In this document: one piece after another, positions 26,340 through 36,112 of the stretch
Position numbering within the stretch: the stretch's first letter is position 1
Layout: each line of letters starts with the position of its first letter
Source of the DNA: a virus
IMG/VR virus record: IMGVR_UViG_3300031521_000018
Coordinates: 61,374 to 125,373 of that record
Length of the DNA: 64,000 nt
Strand: one strand, 5' to 3'
The notes under the pieces: model-generated
Told to the model about the DNA's origin: nothing
Databases searched by the model: none
The model's input: the letters and a program-made list of their open reading frames with translations, nothing else
Position numbers and translations under genes: made by a program

Positions 26340-26768
26340 ATGACAAAAGACGAAGAAATAAAATTACTAACCAAACTATGCAACTCTGATAGTTATTTTT
26401 CACAGTATTTCGGTAAAAGTCTTGATTTGATGATTAACAATATCAATAACGATGTGGCTATAGAAAATGGGCTTCCGTTTGAAGCTAAGGAAACATTTTT
26501 GAAACACGAAATAAAAACCTTGGAATCTTCAATTTTATCATTGGAATTAATCCATAAAGATGAAATTGCAGAAAAAGAAAAGCAAATATTGGCAGAAAAA
26601 ATGGGTTGGATGGATTTTCTGCTAGTTAAAGCGGAAGAATTAAAGGATGATGGTCTTGAAATCATGGTAATAGAGGAAATAGGGTTGGATATGGTTTTAA
26701 AACGTAAACGCATATTGGAACTAAAATTATCTGAAACACAAATTGATTACTTAATATCAAAAATTTAA
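26340..26768 (+). CDS. Hypothetical helical protein, 142 aa
   Basis: Not recognised. Almost entirely charged helices, with a likely coiled coil at about 50-85. Confidence 0.6.
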   Translation: MTKDEEIKLLTKLCNSDSYFSQYFGKSLDLMINNINNDVAIENGLPFEAKETFLKHEIKTLESSILSLELIHKDEIAEKEKQILAEKMGWMDFLLVKAEELKDDGLEIMVIEEIGLDMVLKRKRILELKLSETQIDYLISKI

Positions 26769-26784
26769 TTTAACAATTATAATC

Positions 26785-27471
26785 ATGGCAAAAGCAAATT
26801 TAGTAAAAACAGCACAGAGTAATATTTACTCAAGGGGAAAAAGGGTTGAATATACATCATTAAAAGGTAAAAGAGAGGGGCAAATACTTTCTAAAATTGA
26901 CCGCACACAACCATATGACGAAACTGACACAGTTTTAATCAAAAAGGGTGAATCTTATTATTGGTGGCAGTTTTTACATGGTGGTAAAAATATAAGTAAA
27001 ACACAACCAAGACAATCACAACTTACACAAAGTGAATTCATGTCATGTTATTATTCCATGCAAGAGCAAATTGAGGACATTTCGGTTATAACTATAACTA
27101 ATGCTGAGGAATTATCTGAATTTATTGAAAATATCAAATCCAATGCCGAAACTCTCCGTGATGAAACCCAAGACAAATTGGATGGTATACCTGATTCTTT
27201 ACAGTCCTCACCAACAGGTGAACTTATGCAAGAACGTATTGATGAAATGGATGAAATAATATCACAATTTGACGATATTGATGTAGAATATGATGAAGAC
27301 ATTGATGATATTAATACAGATGTTGCTAATGATTTGGATATCAATACAGGTGTAGATGGTTGGGAAAAAGAACTACCCGAAGAAAATGTAAATGATAAAA
27401 AGCAAGAAAAGCTTCAAGAGTGGGTTGATGAAAGAATCGAAGAAATTAGAAATGTTTGTTTTAGCTTTTAA
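26785..27471 (+). CDS. Conserved phage hypothetical protein, 228 aa
   Basis: The N-terminal half carries KKGESYYWWQFLHGGKNISKTQPRQSQLTQSEF, a signature I know from uncharacterised proteins in many phages. The C-terminal half is acidic and helical, ending in a Trp/Arg helix. Function unknown. Confidence 0.65.
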   Translation: MAKANLVKTAQSNIYSRGKRVEYTSLKGKREGQILSKIDRTQPYDETDTVLIKKGESYYWWQFLHGGKNISKTQPRQSQLTQSEFMSCYYSMQEQIEDISVITITNAEELSEFIENIKSNAETLRDETQDKLDGIPDSLQSSPTGELMQERIDEMDEIISQFDDIDVEYDEDIDDINTDVANDLDINTGVDGWEKELPEENVNDKKQEKLQEWVDERIEEIRNVCFSF

Positions 27472-27483
27472 AAATATATAAAA

Positions 27484-28512
27484 ATGAAAACTCATAAAGT
27501 ATTAGATTTAGTTTATACAGTTGAAGAAGGTCAAGACTGTTTCGATGGTACAAATCAGGAATGTAATGATTTTGTTGTATTACAACCTAACAATTTCATG
27601 TATAAAATTGTTCCTATGACACAGGAAGAAATTGAATCACATCCAAACAACAAACAGATTAAGGTTGTAGGTTCAATTGATCTTTCCAAGTTTGAAAAAC
27701 CCTCAAAATCAGTTAGGGTTTTGAATTTAACAGGACTTTCCAAAGAACAAAAAGAGGAAGCAATAAAAACTTTGGATAATGCCATGAAATTAGAACTATA
27801 TAGACCAAGGCGTTCAGCATTAATGTTATCAAGACCAAAACTTGAAATTAAGAAGAAAAACTTGGACTTACCCAAATTGGCTGTTATTTACTCAAAACTT
27901 AAAACTGAATTTGGTGACCCTGAACCAGATGATGTCAACAGGGCTTTTAATCTTATTAAGGAAATTGAAAAGACTGAAAAAGGTCTTAATTTCCTTAACC
28001 ATTTAGCAAGGGTATTCAATCCTTATAGCTTCAACCATATGTGTAAAGTTGTTGATGATGGCTCTGTTTGTTGTATTACTAACAAAAAAATCGTAGGTTT
28101 AATACCACTATCACAAAAATTGGTTGAGGCTACAAGTGTTGTGTTTGTGGCTAAAAAAGCACTTGGTAAACTTTCACAAAAGGAAATTGATAAAAGAAAT
28201 AAAAATTTTGAGGAAATGCCTGAGGAATATAAAGCTCAAAGAATAGGCTATTTCTCACTCAAATCCGATAAAAAGATTTCAACCGCAGGATTTATAGCAT
28301 TAAAATATTATTTGTTGGAAGATACCACAAGACTATTAAAATTTGAGGTAAAACCACCATCTGTTGAAGAAATACTTGGCATTGATAAGGAAACCCCAAG
28401 CGAATATAATGAAAGACAAAGGAAAAACAAGCTTACATCACCCGATAGAACAATTTTCGGTCTTGATGAAAGCAATCTTTCCAAATTACAGGCATTAAGA
28501 GAAAACATGTAA
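27484..28512 (+). CDS. Conserved hypothetical protein, 342 aa
   Basis: Not assigned. Helical, with a central segment FNPYSFNHMCKVVDDGSVCCITNKKIVGL (about 178-206) that holds three Cys. Last gene of the unit before a strong terminator. Confidence 0.6.
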   Translation: MKTHKVLDLVYTVEEGQDCFDGTNQECNDFVVLQPNNFMYKIVPMTQEEIESHPNNKQIKVVGSIDLSKFEKPSKSVRVLNLTGLSKEQKEEAIKTLDNAMKLELYRPRRSALMLSRPKLEIKKKNLDLPKLAVIYSKLKTEFGDPEPDDVNRAFNLIKEIEKTEKGLNFLNHLARVFNPYSFNHMCKVVDDGSVCCITNKKIVGLIPLSQKLVEATSVVFVAKKALGKLSQKEIDKRNKNFEEMPEEYKAQRIGYFSLKSDKKISTAGFIALKYYLLEDTTRLLKFEVKPPSVEEILGIDKETPSEYNERQRKNKLTSPDRTIFGLDESNLSKLQALRENM

Positions 28513-28517
28513 ATTTT

Positions 28518-28552
28518 AAAAATGCCTCTCCTGATACAGGAGAGGCATTTTT
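28518..28552 (+). terminator. 16-bp hairpin terminator
   Basis: AAAAATGCCTCTCCTG pairs perfectly with CAGGAGAGGCATTTTT over a 3-nt loop, ending in a T-run. It closes the unit that starts near 25426. Confidence 0.88.
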
Positions 28553-28616
28553 CTTGCCTTTCACTATATTTAATGGAATTAACAGTTTTTATAAAAATAG
28601 AAAAACAAAGAGAATA

Positions 28617-29267
28617 ATGGAAAAACAAATAATAAATATGGAAGGAGTTTTTGATAACTTTAATATGAAAGTCGGTGAGGTAAAGAAGCTTGGTTTGGCT
28701 AGGTTATCAACTTTTGAATTTTCAAACAAGAAAAACCCATTATTTAACTTGAGAGCAATAAGAGATGGTGGGTTGAACTATATGAATGATGGTAAGTACA
28801 TTAGACTTAATGTTGACGGTGAGCTTATGATGACAGATACAAAAATGGAAATGGTTACAAATACCGATTTTTGTAATAATGCTAATGGTAGAGTTATGGT
28901 AGCTGGTCTTGGTATTGGTTTGATATTACAAAACATTAAAGACAAGGTTAAAAGCGGTGTAGTAACAGAGATTGTTATTATAGAAAAATATCAAGATGTA
29001 ATAGACCTTGTTTCACCAATTTATGCTGATATGCCAATAACCTATATTTGTGCCGATATTTTGGAATATAAGCCATTAAAAGACGAAATTTTCGACACAA
29101 TTTATTTCGATATTTGGGCAATAGCTGATTTTGAGGTAAATTTACCTCAGATAAGTATGCTTCATAACAGGTGGAAATATAATAAAAATAAAAGCAATCC
29201 TAAATGTTGGATGAATTCTTGGATGCAAAAATGGATGCAAAAAGAAAATCGTGATTACAGAGCTTGA
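28617..29267 (+). CDS. SAM-methyltransferase-fold protein
   Basis: 216 residues from the ATG at 28617 (earlier in-frame codons fall in the terminator region). GRVMVAGLGIGLILQNI, then VTEIVIIEKYQDVIDLV and ITYICADILEY, then FDTIYFDIWA form a Rossmann methyltransferase or spermidine-synthase-like pattern: glycine loop, acidic strand end, D-x-L. Substrate unknown. The C-terminus is Trp/Met/Lys-rich. Confidence 0.6.
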   Translation: MEKQIINMEGVFDNFNMKVGEVKKLGLARLSTFEFSNKKNPLFNLRAIRDGGLNYMNDGKYIRLNVDGELMMTDTKMEMVTNTDFCNNANGRVMVAGLGIGLILQNIKDKVKSGVVTEIVIIEKYQDVIDLVSPIYADMPITYICADILEYKPLKDEIFDTIYFDIWAIADFEVNLPQISMLHNRWKYNKNKSNPKCWMNSWMQKWMQKENRDYRA

Positions 29268-29289
29268 TCATAAATTAAGATATAAAATT

Positions 29290-29502
29290 ATGTCAGAAGT
29301 AAAAATAAAATTAGTTGACAATAATATTGCTGTGGAATTCATCTTACAAAGGTTGTATTTCAGTGAATTTCAAATTATTGATGGACTAAATCAGCACCCT
29401 AATGGAATCAATTTTTATAAATGGTTGCTTAATAATGATTTGATTTTAAAGGAAGAATATGACAGAATTACTGATAAAATACAATCTGAATATGATGAAT
29501 AA
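29290..29502 (+). CDS. Hypothetical protein, 70 aa
   Basis: Start set at 29290, behind the leader ATATAAAATT; an in-frame GTG at 29251 lies inside the preceding gene. Helical and acidic. Not recognised. Confidence 0.55.
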   Translation: MSEVKIKLVDNNIAVEFILQRLYFSEFQIIDGLNQHPNGINFYKWLLNNDLILKEEYDRITDKIQSEYDE

Positions 29503-29525
29503 TTAATATTAATGCAAAATAAACT

Positions 29526-29990
29526 ATGAAAGAAATGAGTGATAATACTTTCGGTAGAGATTTTTATATTTCAGTTAATGAAAGTAAAAATCTTGTAATT
29601 ATTTGTAAAAATCCTGAAACTCATTTAATAAGTTGGGATGATCTCTGTGATATGAAGAAACGTTATCTTTATAAAGTTGGTCAAAGGATACTAACACCAT
29701 TTGGGATTCAGACAATCAAGGATATCAAATATGATAATGGCACTATTCATGGTTATGAATGGCTGATTATGGTTGAGGAAAATGGAAATCAATACAAGCC
29801 GTGTGAACTTATGGGTATAGTAAAGAAAACTATTACTTTACAAGATTTTAAATCTTTCATGCCCACAGATAAAGAACAAATAGAACATTTCACCTGTCAT
29901 TATAACAATTTAAATTGTCCATACATTAATATAGATGGACACTATACTAAACAATGTAATCGTTGTGAACATTATAAACCTCAATATTAA
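29526..29990 (+). CDS. Hypothetical protein with Cys/His cluster
   Basis: 154 residues. The last 35 residues hold CHYNNLNC and CNRCEHY, a likely zinc site; the middle (VGQRILTPFGIQTIKDIKYDNGTIHGYEWL) is beta-rich. Not recognised. Confidence 0.6.
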   Translation: MKEMSDNTFGRDFYISVNESKNLVIICKNPETHLISWDDLCDMKKRYLYKVGQRILTPFGIQTIKDIKYDNGTIHGYEWLIMVEENGNQYKPCELMGIVKKTITLQDFKSFMPTDKEQIEHFTCHYNNLNCPYINIDGHYTKQCNRCEHYKPQY

Positions 29991-30033
29991 AAAGTGCTGA
30001 TAATAATTTAAAAATGATCTAAAAATAGAAATT

Positions 30034-30369
30034 ATGAAAAAATCATCAATTTACACTATCGAAGTTTATAGTTCTATAAATGAAAAATTTCATAGTGTTT
30101 CCAATACTTTTGAAAACTCTTTAAAGGCATTGGAACTAATAATTTGTAACTTACAATTACAAAACAAATTAGGGCATTATCAGGCTTTCATTCAAGAGGT
30201 AAAATTTGATGCAAACGGAATATTAGTACTAAAAATCAATAAGGATAAGTACAGTATGAATGTTTTAACAGATTTTGTTTTAACAGATAATATTAATCAA
30301 TTTAATATAATTGCAAAGGATTTGATAACCAAAATGAATCTTCGTAAAAAATTTAATGTTGCAATTTAA
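30034..30369 (+). CDS. Hypothetical protein, 111 aa
   Basis: Not recognised. Starts MKKSSIYTIEV and is predicted alpha/beta. It has the AAAAATAGAAATTATG leader seen in the early region. Confidence 0.55.
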   Translation: MKKSSIYTIEVYSSINEKFHSVSNTFENSLKALELIICNLQLQNKLGHYQAFIQEVKFDANGILVLKINKDKYSMNVLTDFVLTDNINQFNIIAKDLITKMNLRKKFNVAI

Positions 30370-30380
30370 AAATAAGTATT

Positions 30381-32255
30381 ATGGACTCTGTACAGAAAAA
30401 TGATTCAAAGGAAATCTTAAAGAGTGAGGAATACAGCAAACTGATATTAACCAAAGATAATATCAAAATAGGTGACTTATTTATAGATAGTGGAGGAGAT
30501 ACATTAGTAACTATAAGCAATATATTTGAAAAAGATGGTTCTACAAATGTCGAAATATATACGGTTGATATTGATACTCTTGAACCAATACATCATTGGA
30601 CAACAAAAAATATAGCAACGTTTATAAAAGAATACTCGCACAGATATATTCCTGATTTCGAGGAATACAAGAGAAAAGCTCAAGAATACTTATATAACGG
30701 AAAACCTTTTGAAATCAAGAAAGAGCAAACGGAAAATGAATACGGACTTGTACACAAAACAAGTAAAGTAGTTCTTGAAACCATGTATAACGGTATTGAA
30801 ATTCAACAACGCCAACTTGAAATTTTAAGAAATATGTCATTGCTTCTAATAAATCATCAAAAATCATCTTTAGACAAAATAAAACGAAAGATGGAGACAC
30901 AAATAGCCATATTTGCAAAAGAAATGCAAAAGATCATGAAGGTTATAGGAATGATTGAACTTTATATGGGAATTGAGGAAGAACTTTATCAATTGACTAG
31001 TGGTGAACCTGCGGGTAAGGATGAACCATTGGCACTTAGACAACTTGTTATATTTGCGGATGAAGAAGTTGGCAATTGTGATGATGGTGGTATAGATTAT
31101 AATCAACTTGATAAATTTGATGAATGGCTCATTGAAAATAATAGATACAAGGACATACTTCCTGAGGTAAGGGGTATTGTAGCATTAAAGCCAAGGCGAA
31201 AAGATAAAGAATACACCACAAATGCAATGGAAAATGCAATGATTAATGTTTGGAATCATCAAACATATTTCCTAATAAGGAACGGTGATAATATATACCG
31301 AATTTGCTCTCCTAATATTGGTATAGGAGAAACAATGTTTCCAAAGAAAGCGGAACTAGAAAAATTAATGAATGATTCCTCTGAGCACGAACAGGAAATG
31401 TTTAATGACAAATATATGAAAATGTTTTTGTTTGTTCAGGGGCTGCTTGATAGAACCGAAATATTTTTACCAATACAATCGGGTATTAAAGTTACAGATA
31501 TAGAAAACGGGGGGTTGAGGCTTATATACGATGCCGAAGGTGCACTTACAGATGGTAGATTGTCATATGCTAATTGGGTAAAAGAAATAAATTTTAATGT
31601 TGGTCGTGGAAGTAGAATTATTCTTTCACCAACATACGGCGGAAATTCTTATAACGATAATGAAAATCATAATTATAAGAATTATAATAGAATACAAGAA
31701 GGATTTGTTCCATATTATGCTAACAAATGGAGCTGCCCTGCATTTCCACAAGATGGGTTATACACAATTGAAGAAATGAAAACAGATGTTTATGATAGCG
31801 AATTAAAAAAAAGAAAAGATATAAAAGTGCCTGTTATAAGGTATATGCCTGATAGGCAATCATTTTGGTATTATAAGGAATCGGAAAGAAAAATAAGGGT
31901 AACATGGGCAATAAGCCTAGAGAGAAGCGTATATTTGAATTATGATAGGATATGCGTTGATGATATAGAATATTATCTGAATTCAAGGCTTGAAAGAAAA
32001 AATTACATAAGCATGCTTCCAATACTCAGAAATATAAAGAAGCATTTAATTGCAGAACAAATTAAAGAAAACGATTTTAAATTAATGCTTAAGGGTATGA
32101 TTTTGAGGAAGCACCCTACAATGCCTGAATCAGTGATGGAGCAATCAGTAAACGAGGCAATAGATTGGTGGAAATATAAGAACATTTGGAAACGACCAAT
32201 AACACAAGATGATAAAAAAGCAGTAATAATGATTCAACAAAGATTAAAAATATAA
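30381..32255 (+). CDS. Large hypothetical protein, 624 aa
   Basis: Not recognised. A small N-terminal beta domain (1-80) is followed by a coiled-coil stretch (about 140-200, IEIQQRQLEILRNMSLLL...KRKMETQ) and a large mixed domain with YGGNSYNDNENHNYKNYN and many Trp/Tyr. No signal peptide, membrane span or nucleotide-binding motif seen. Similar large proteins occur in other Bacteroidota phages from memory, without known function. Confidence 0.6.
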   Translation: MDSVQKNDSKEILKSEEYSKLILTKDNIKIGDLFIDSGGDTLVTISNIFEKDGSTNVEIYTVDIDTLEPIHHWTTKNIATFIKEYSHRYIPDFEEYKRKAQEYLYNGKPFEIKKEQTENEYGLVHKTSKVVLETMYNGIEIQQRQLEILRNMSLLLINHQKSSLDKIKRKMETQIAIFAKEMQKIMKVIGMIELYMGIEEELYQLTSGEPAGKDEPLALRQLVIFADEEVGNCDDGGIDYNQLDKFDEWLIENNRYKDILPEVRGIVALKPRRKDKEYTTNAMENAMINVWNHQTYFLIRNGDNIYRICSPNIGIGETMFPKKAELEKLMNDSSEHEQEMFNDKYMKMFLFVQGLLDRTEIFLPIQSGIKVTDIENGGLRLIYDAEGALTDGRLSYANWVKEINFNVGRGSRIILSPTYGGNSYNDNENHNYKNYNRIQEGFVPYYANKWSCPAFPQDGLYTIEEMKTDVYDSELKKRKDIKVPVIRYMPDRQSFWYYKESERKIRVTWAISLERSVYLNYDRICVDDIEYYLNSRLERKNYISMLPILRNIKKHLIAEQIKENDFKLMLKGMILRKHPTMPESVMEQSVNEAIDWWKYKNIWKRPITQDDKKAVIMIQQRLKI

Positions 32256-32259
32256 TATT

Positions 32260-32958
32260 ATGGCAAAAAGGGAATTTAAAGTATTCGATGAATCTTTATT
32301 AAGTAATAGAGATTTTCATCTTACAAATCTTAATAAGTCTGATGGTAAAAACTATTCTTTATATACACTGCTAGCAGACTATTTGGCAATGTATGGTATC
32401 TATTTTCGTGGTGGTACAACAATTTGTGATTCATACAAAAATCATACCAACATTAAAGTTAATGGCTGTACTCTTGATAAGGATATTCCTGTTGAAAATA
32501 TAGGTATAATAAAACAAATGTACGGGTATGATTTAGCACTTGTTAATATATGTTTAGATAATAACGATAGCAGAGAATTTGCTTTTTGGTTTAATATAGA
32601 TGATGAAAGTTGTGAATTGGAAAAACTTATTTTTGGCTCTGTTAAATGGAGCAAAAAATATAAAAATTTCGAGGAAATGATGAAAGATGTAAGGCAATAC
32701 GATATAATTGATGGAATAATACATGGTGTCCCAAAAATAGAACCATTTTATATAACTTTCGGTCAACATCATAGCCATACTCATGGCTCAATAATATTGG
32801 ATAAGGATTGTGTTGGTGTAATAAAAGCAGAATCCTATGAGAGAATGAGAGAAATAGCTTTTGAATTATTCAACGGTGAATTTGCTACAACATACACAAA
32901 GGAGCAGATATTACCATTAATGCATTTCTTTCCAAGAGGAACAATTGAATTAAACTAA
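32260..32958 (+). CDS. Conserved phage hypothetical with GQHHSHTHG motif
   Basis: 232 residues. The C-terminal part (FYITFGQHHSHTHGSIILDKDCVGVIKAESYERMREIAFELFNGEFATTYT ... PRGTIEL) is a small domain common in phage hypotheticals. The His cluster could bind metal. The N-terminal part is not recognised. Confidence 0.6.
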   Translation: MAKREFKVFDESLLSNRDFHLTNLNKSDGKNYSLYTLLADYLAMYGIYFRGGTTICDSYKNHTNIKVNGCTLDKDIPVENIGIIKQMYGYDLALVNICLDNNDSREFAFWFNIDDESCELEKLIFGSVKWSKKYKNFEEMMKDVRQYDIIDGIIHGVPKIEPFYITFGQHHSHTHGSIILDKDCVGVIKAESYERMREIAFELFNGEFATTYTKEQILPLMHFFPRGTIELN

Positions 32959-32964
32959 TATTGT

Positions 32965-33360
32965 ATGGATAATAATGAAGAAATTTTAGAAGGTAATAAA
33001 TTGATATGCGTATTTGCATGTAATAAGAACCCTGATGGCTCTATTGATAGCAATACTGTAGGTGGATATCCTATTGGAACTATGCATTTTAATATGTTTA
33101 GATGTCCGATAAATACTATATATCCGTTTGATCATGAGTATTCTTATGCTAATTTTGGTAGATGGAATTATGATTTTAGTTGGTTAATGCCTGTTGTAGA
33201 AAAAATTGAATCAATGGGATATGTGTTTCACATAATTGGATGCTATTGTAAAATAACTACTTGTGGTTACATATGCTGTGAATACAAAGAAAATTCTAAA
33301 ATGGAGGCAATTTATAAATCATGCGTTAACATTATTAAGCAGATTAATGCCATAACTTAA
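32965..33360 (+). CDS. Conserved phage hypothetical, 131 aa
   Basis: Contains WLMPVVEKIESMGYVFHI, a stretch found in small uncharacterised phage proteins, and a Cys-rich segment (GCYCKITTCGYICCEY). Starts 6 nt after the preceding gene. Confidence 0.6.
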   Translation: MDNNEEILEGNKLICVFACNKNPDGSIDSNTVGGYPIGTMHFNMFRCPINTIYPFDHEYSYANFGRWNYDFSWLMPVVEKIESMGYVFHIIGCYCKITTCGYICCEYKENSKMEAIYKSCVNIIKQINAIT

Positions 33361-33373
33361 AATGTAAAATTAT

Positions 33374-33553
33374 ATGCAAGTTTTTGAAGAAACAAATAAC
33401 AAGACAGATAAAGTGTTTATCATGCTTGAGGCTATAGAGGCAGCAATGATGATTGATGCCATAGAGAAATTTTCCAAGGAAAATCCAAGGAAAACAAAAC
33501 TTAAAAAATTTTCATCAGATGTGTTGAAATCAATTCCATATAAAAAATACTAA
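33374..33553 (+). CDS. Hypothetical protein, 59 aa
   Basis: ATG behind an AAAATTAT leader. Helical (VFIMLEAIEAAMMIDAIEKF) with a basic C-terminus. It fills the gap between its neighbours, 3 nt before the radical SAM gene. Confidence 0.55.
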   Translation: MQVFEETNNKTDKVFIMLEAIEAAMMIDAIEKFSKENPRKTKLKKFSSDVLKSIPYKKY

Positions 33554-33556
33554 AAC

Positions 33557-34453
33557 ATGAATACAAAACTGAAATTAAGGAAGATGGTATTCTCAAAGGA
33601 TGATGATACTATAAAATATGTTTTTTTAAGAAATAGCACCTCTGCCACATTAGAATTTTCTTATATAAACAAAAAAGATGGCAAAAATATTATTTGTGTT
33701 CCGTGTCAGACAATGTGTAACATTGGATGTAAATTTTGTCATACCAAAGAATATATAGGAATAATCAATGTTACACCAATTTCGGCAGATGAATTGGTTG
33801 AGGGTATTGAATATATTTATAATGATTTGAAGTTGGATAAAAACCCAAAGACGCTTTTAGTTAGCTTTATGGGGTGTGGTGAGCCTATATTAAACGTTAA
33901 GAATGTTATTCAGTCCATGTCACGAATAAGGGATAATTATCCTAAATTATATGTTCGTTTTGCTATTGCTACATCTTTACCAAATTATGCATCAATGGAA
34001 TTTTTTAGACTATCAAAGCTTATAAAATCTTATGAACTTGATGTAAAATTACACTTATCTTTGCATTATACAAATAACGAACTTAGGAAAGAATGGATGC
34101 CGAAATCAATGAATATAGAATCTACATTGGCTGCAGGTGAATTTTATAGAGTATATACCTCTAACAAAGTTGAAATACATTATGCTTTAATTGATGGCAT
34201 AAATGACTCAGTAGAAGATGCTGTAATATTGTGTAATCTGCTTAAAGGTAAGGACTTTAATGTTAAATTTTTGTTCTATAACGAAAAAACATCTTTGGGA
34301 ATGCATCCATCAGAGATAGCAAAATTTGAAATGTTCCAAGAATACCTTAACCAAATTGGTATAAGTTCTGAATATTATAAACCGCCAGGACTTGACGTTG
34401 GTGCTTCTTGTGGTCAATTCTTGATGGATGAATATTTACAACCCGAAATATAA
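33557..34453 (+). CDS. RlmN/Cfr-like radical SAM enzyme
   Basis: 298 residues. The radical SAM cluster C54-x3-C58-x2-C61 (CNIGCKFC), a glycine motif SFMGCGEPILN (RlmN: FMGMGEPLxN), LHLSLHY, and a terminal VGASCGQF holding Cys285, equivalent to the methyl-carrying Cys of RlmN (DAACGQL). RlmN and Cfr methylate adenines in 23S rRNA (and RlmN also tRNA). The protein is shorter than RlmN because the N-terminal accessory domain is missing. Either the ribosome or a tRNA could be the target. Next to dUTPase. Confidence 0.85.
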   Translation: MNTKLKLRKMVFSKDDDTIKYVFLRNSTSATLEFSYINKKDGKNIICVPCQTMCNIGCKFCHTKEYIGIINVTPISADELVEGIEYIYNDLKLDKNPKTLLVSFMGCGEPILNVKNVIQSMSRIRDNYPKLYVRFAIATSLPNYASMEFFRLSKLIKSYELDVKLHLSLHYTNNELRKEWMPKSMNIESTLAAGEFYRVYTSNKVEIHYALIDGINDSVEDAVILCNLLKGKDFNVKFLFYNEKTSLGMHPSEIAKFEMFQEYLNQIGISSEYYKPPGLDVGASCGQFLMDEYLQPEI

Positions 34454-34485
34454 AATAAAACAAATTAATAGGTATTGTTGTAAAA

Positions 34486-34546
34486 GATGCTGTACATTCG
34501 GTAGCACTTAGATTCAGCGGGTTTGGTTCGATTCCAAAAAGCATTG
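34486..34546 (+). other. tRNA-like remnant
   Basis: A T-arm (TTTGG-TTCGATT-CCAAA) is followed by AAGCATT, which pairs 6 of 7 with GATGCTG at the 5' end; T8/A9 are present. Only about 29 nt lie between, too few for full D and anticodon arms, so it is probably a decayed tRNA. Confidence 0.35.
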
Positions 34547-34619
34547 ATTAAAAGACGTTTTGATCACGACAATACTTATTAATTTAAGTTAAAAATGTTA
34601 AATTAATTATAAAATTATT

Positions 34620-35054
34620 ATGAATATTAAAATTGTCAACAAATCTACAAACTCATTACCTAGATACGCCACTATTTTATCTGCGGGCATGGACTTACGT
34701 GCAAATTTAGAAAGCCCTATATTACTCAAGCCTCTTGACAGAAAACTTATACCAACAGGTTTATTTATTGAATTACCTGAGGGATATGAGGCTCAAATAC
34801 GACCAAGAAGCGGCTTGGCAATCAAACATGGAATTACGGTACTTAACAGTCCTGGAACTATTGATGCCGATTATCGTGGTGAGGTTTGTGTAATTTTGGT
34901 TAATTTATCAAATCAAGACTTTGTAGTTGAACATGGAGAACGTATATGTCAAATGGTTGTAACCATATATAAACAAGCCGAATGGGAAGAGGTAGAAATA
35001 TTAAGTGAAACTGTCCGTGGTGATGGTGGATTTGGTCATACAGGCAAAAAATAA
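34620..35054 (+). CDS. dut: dUTP diphosphatase (trimeric dUTPase)
   Basis: 144 residues with all five motifs in order: [31 protein letters not shown] and [10 protein letters not shown]. It hydrolyses dUTP to dUMP, keeping uracil out of phage DNA and feeding ThyX, which lies at the right edge of the window. Confidence 0.97.
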   Translation: MNIKIVNKSTNSLPRYATILSAGMDLRANLESPILLKPLDRKLIPTGLFIELPEGYEAQIRPRSGLAIKHGITVLNSPGTIDADYRGEVCVILVNLSNQDFVVEHGERICQMVVTIYKQAEWEEVEILSETVRGDGGFGHTGKK

Positions 35055-35055
35055 T

Positions 35056-35523
35056 ATGGATTTACCTATTAAACCTTTTGCAAATAATTTATGGTTGTGG
35101 AAATGTGAATTGCCTGAAAATGAAATTGATTTTTCAGAAATTGCAAAGGAAGTTCATGAATGGAAAAAAGCTGAATCTGATAGACTGAAATATGAATCAT
35201 GGCTGAAACAGGAAGAAGAATTTAAAGTTTCTGAATGGTCACCCGAATTTGAATCTTTAATGCGTTCACACTTGATTATGGGTGCTTATAGATATGGAAA
35301 ATTAGCACATACTAAAGAACAACAAGCCGAAAAAAAATATTATGATTACATAGGTGAGATTATTAAACGTGCTAAATTGTATTTGGAAACAGGCAACAAA
35401 GCCTATCTTGTAGATATAGCTAATTCATCCATGATTGAATTTGTACAAGAAGGAAATCATCCAAACCCACGATTTATTTTAGAGGATGATATAGTACATT
35501 TTGATTTAACTTTAGAAAAATAA
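35056..35523 (+). CDS. Conserved phage hypothetical, 155 aa
   Basis: Start at the ATG 1 nt after the dut stop (an in-frame GTG lies inside dut). MGAYRYGKL, IIKRAKLYLETGNKAYLVDIANSSMIEF and GNHPNPRFILEDD form a recurring phage pattern of unknown function. Probably co-transcribed with dut. Confidence 0.65.
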   Translation: MDLPIKPFANNLWLWKCELPENEIDFSEIAKEVHEWKKAESDRLKYESWLKQEEEFKVSEWSPEFESLMRSHLIMGAYRYGKLAHTKEQQAEKKYYDYIGEIIKRAKLYLETGNKAYLVDIANSSMIEFVQEGNHPNPRFILEDDIVHFDLTLEK

Positions 35524-35603
35524 TTTGATAATATTATGTTAACAAAGATATAAAATATAAAATCCGATAAAGTTCGGTACTAGTATTAACTAAATCTATT
35601 AAA

Positions 35604-36056
35604 ATGAAGTTAACTTACAAGGTAATTTCCATAATTTTTGTATTACTAATATTACAATTAATTTTATTCAATAATACCCCTAAAAAAATAATCACAAAGC
35701 CTGTTATAACCAAATCATTAAAGCTAATAAATTGGGAAAAATTGATTTGGTCTATAATTTTTATTGAGTCCAACAATGATGATGATGCTAAAAATGTAGG
35801 AAATTGTATTGGATGCCTTCAAATTACCCCAATATATGTTAAAGAGGTAAATAAAATTCTAAAATCAAAGCACTCAAATCAAGTTTATACAGTTTCAGAT
35901 AGATATGATAGAGAAAAATCAATTGAGATGTTTGAAATATTCCAAAATCATAAAAATCCAAATCGTGACTTTCATATGGCTATAAAATTACACAATCCAA
36001 CAGCAAGTAAATCATATGAAAATAAAATAATGGAACTATACAGAAAGTTGAATTGA
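35604..36056 (+). CDS. Membrane-anchored lysozyme/transglycosylase-like protein
   Basis: 150 residues. An N-terminal hydrophobic anchor (8-25) is followed by WSIIFIESNNDDDAKNVGNCIGCLQITPIYV, the SLT/goose-lysozyme pattern (catalytic Glu in IES, then G-x-LQIT). It would cut peptidoglycan. A signal-anchor type endolysin is possible. The next two genes also encode exported proteins, suggesting a lysis or envelope module. Confidence 0.65.
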   Translation: MKLTYKVISIIFVLLILQLILFNNTPKKIITKPVITKSLKLINWEKLIWSIIFIESNNDDDAKNVGNCIGCLQITPIYVKEVNKILKSKHSNQVYTVSDRYDREKSIEMFEIFQNHKNPNRDFHMAIKLHNPTASKSYENKIMELYRKLN

Positions 36057-36112
36057 CACTATTATAACTTATTAAACATAAAATAGAAAACAAACAATTA
36101 AAAACAATCATT

